Below, piece by piece: positions 22,606 through 23,230 of a stretch of DNA of 23,230 nucleotides. The stretch comes from an uncultured Clostridia bacterium (GTDB lineage: Bacteria; Bacillota; Clostridia; Oscillospirales; Acutalibacteraceae). Each line of letters starts with the position of its first letter. The first letter of the stretch is position 1. The stretch lies in contig CALEII010000006.1 of assembly GCA_937876205.1 (NCBI GenBank), positions 1 to 23,230 of the forward strand, written 5' to 3'. The notes beneath the pieces were generated by a model. It did not search any database, was not told the DNA's origin, and saw only the letters and a program-made list of their open reading frames with translations. Both the position numbers and the translations under genes were made by a program.

Positions 22606-23230
22606 ATTCTGTTGTGTAGTTATCGAAATAACCCTGAATGAATACTATGGGTGTGCCCTTGTCACCTGAGCCTGAAGTAAGGTCGCAGAGTGAACCGATA
22701 AGGTCTGTGAGCTGACGGGGCGTTGTGCCCTCGGAAGCCATCTGACCGAAAAGGTTACCGTCTTTTTCTGTAATCTTTTCTTTGATAGCAGCCTTGAGCT
22801 CCTCACCTGAAAGGTCTGCAAAATCGTTGTCCGCAAGATACTTGAGCTTCAGCTCATTGGGTGTGCCCTCAAGTCCCTTTGTGTATGCAGGTGAAACAAC
22901 AGGGTCTGCAAGCTCCCAGATTTTACCTACGGGATCCTTGAATGCACCGTCGCCGTAGACCATAACCTCGATGTTTTTGCCTGTTGCTTTAAGGAGCTTG
23001 TCGTGAATTGCGTCAACAATAGGCTGGCAGTCTCTTGGGAAGAGTTTGACCTGATCTTCTGTAGCCTTGTTTGAACCGAGAAGACCGTAGTTCTCGTTGT
23101 AGCCGCTACCGTTTACGGGGGCGTTGAGGATTTCGTCAAGACCGAGAATGATCTCACCGCCTGCTTCCTTGAGAATTCTCTTTGTTCTCTGTCTTGTATG
23201 AATGTCACAGCAGAGAACATTCTTTGTATA
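22604..23230 (-). CDS. CofE-like (coenzyme F420-0:L-glutamate ligase family) protein, 5' end outside window
   Basis: Only the C-terminal 208 residues are present; the reading frame is open to the window edge, so the true start lies beyond 23230. Visible segments YTKNVLCCDIHTRQRTKRIL, GSGYNENYGLLGSNKATE, EVMVYGDGAFKDPVGKIWEL and IGSLCDLTSGSGDKGTPIVF are characteristic of a clostridial branch annotated as F420-0:gamma-glutamyl ligase, about 400 residues long. Classical CofE adds glutamate to coenzyme F420. Gut clostridia are not known as F420 users, so this branch may act on another acceptor; the function is inferred only from family membership. It ends with FDNYTTE and a terminator starting at its stop codon. 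Confidence 0.82.
   Translation of the reverse strand, partial: YTKNVLCCDIHTRQRTKRILKEAGGEIILGLDEILNAPVNGSGYNENYGLLGSNKATEDQVKLFPRDCQPIVDAIHDKLLKATGKNIEVMVYGDGAFKDPVGKIWELADPVVSPAYTKGLEGTPNELKLKYLADNDFADLSGEELKAAIKEKITEKDGNLFGQMASEGTTPRQLTDLIGSLCDLTSGSGDKGTPIVFIQGYFDNYTTE

Overview
The window looks like the chromosome of a gut or rumen clostridial bacterium of the Ruminococcus type (Oscillospirales). The evidence is a dikinase, glycogen phosphorylase and GH3/GH13 enzymes of clostridial type, strong GGAGG-like ribosome binding sites, AT-rich intergenic DNA, and short structured repeats between genes. This placement is inferred from protein style only; there is no rRNA gene. No tRNA, rRNA, CRISPR array, prophage or complete insertion sequence was seen.

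Layout, left to right. 102-2732 (minus) is pyruvate phosphate dikinase, with its own promoter and a leader hairpin. 2902-5247 (minus) is a divergent GH38-like glycosidase with a TTG start. 5373-5900 (plus) is a small lipoprotein that ends inside a structured repeat (copy 1, 5894-6077). 6079-9808 (minus) is a close-packed four-gene run: a DUF1810 protein, an FMN-binding PPOX/NimA-like protein, an AT-rich two-helix membrane protein and a GH3 beta-xylosidase/beta-glucosidase. 10067-12926 (minus) holds a small unknown protein, a 23S rRNA uracil methyltransferase and a RING/zinc-ribbon membrane protein. 13029-13305 is a miniature inverted-repeat element. 13320-17594 (minus) is a glycogen/maltodextrin pair, glgP followed by a GH13 alpha-glycosidase only 3 nt later. 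17745-17933 is repeat copy 2, in the opposite orientation to copy 1. 17974-18159 is a structured leader or small RNA ahead of an SDR oxidoreductase (18188-19024, plus). That gene's 3' end overlaps the 3' end of a membrane-anchored cell-wall amidase (18951-21605, minus). The amidase start overlaps the stop of a DEDDh exonuclease with a zinc finger (21602-22477). The window closes with the C-terminal part of a CofE-like ligase (22604-23230, minus).

Functionally, much of the window concerns carbohydrate. The GH38-like, GH3 and GH13 enzymes have no signal peptide and probably trim imported oligosaccharides in the cytoplasm. GlgP mobilises glycogen as glucose-1-phosphate. PPDK works at the PEP/pyruvate node and can save energy by using PPi.

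The most interesting signal is non-coding. A roughly 185-bp repeat occurs twice, inverted and about 12 kb apart. Its middle is nearly identical between copies, but the hairpins at its two ends differ in sequence while staying base-paired. The outer arms of these hairpins (CAATAATTTA) recur at other gene junctions in the window. A second element with 26-bp terminal inverted repeats and a pseudoknot-capable leader before the SDR gene add to the unexplained structured DNA.
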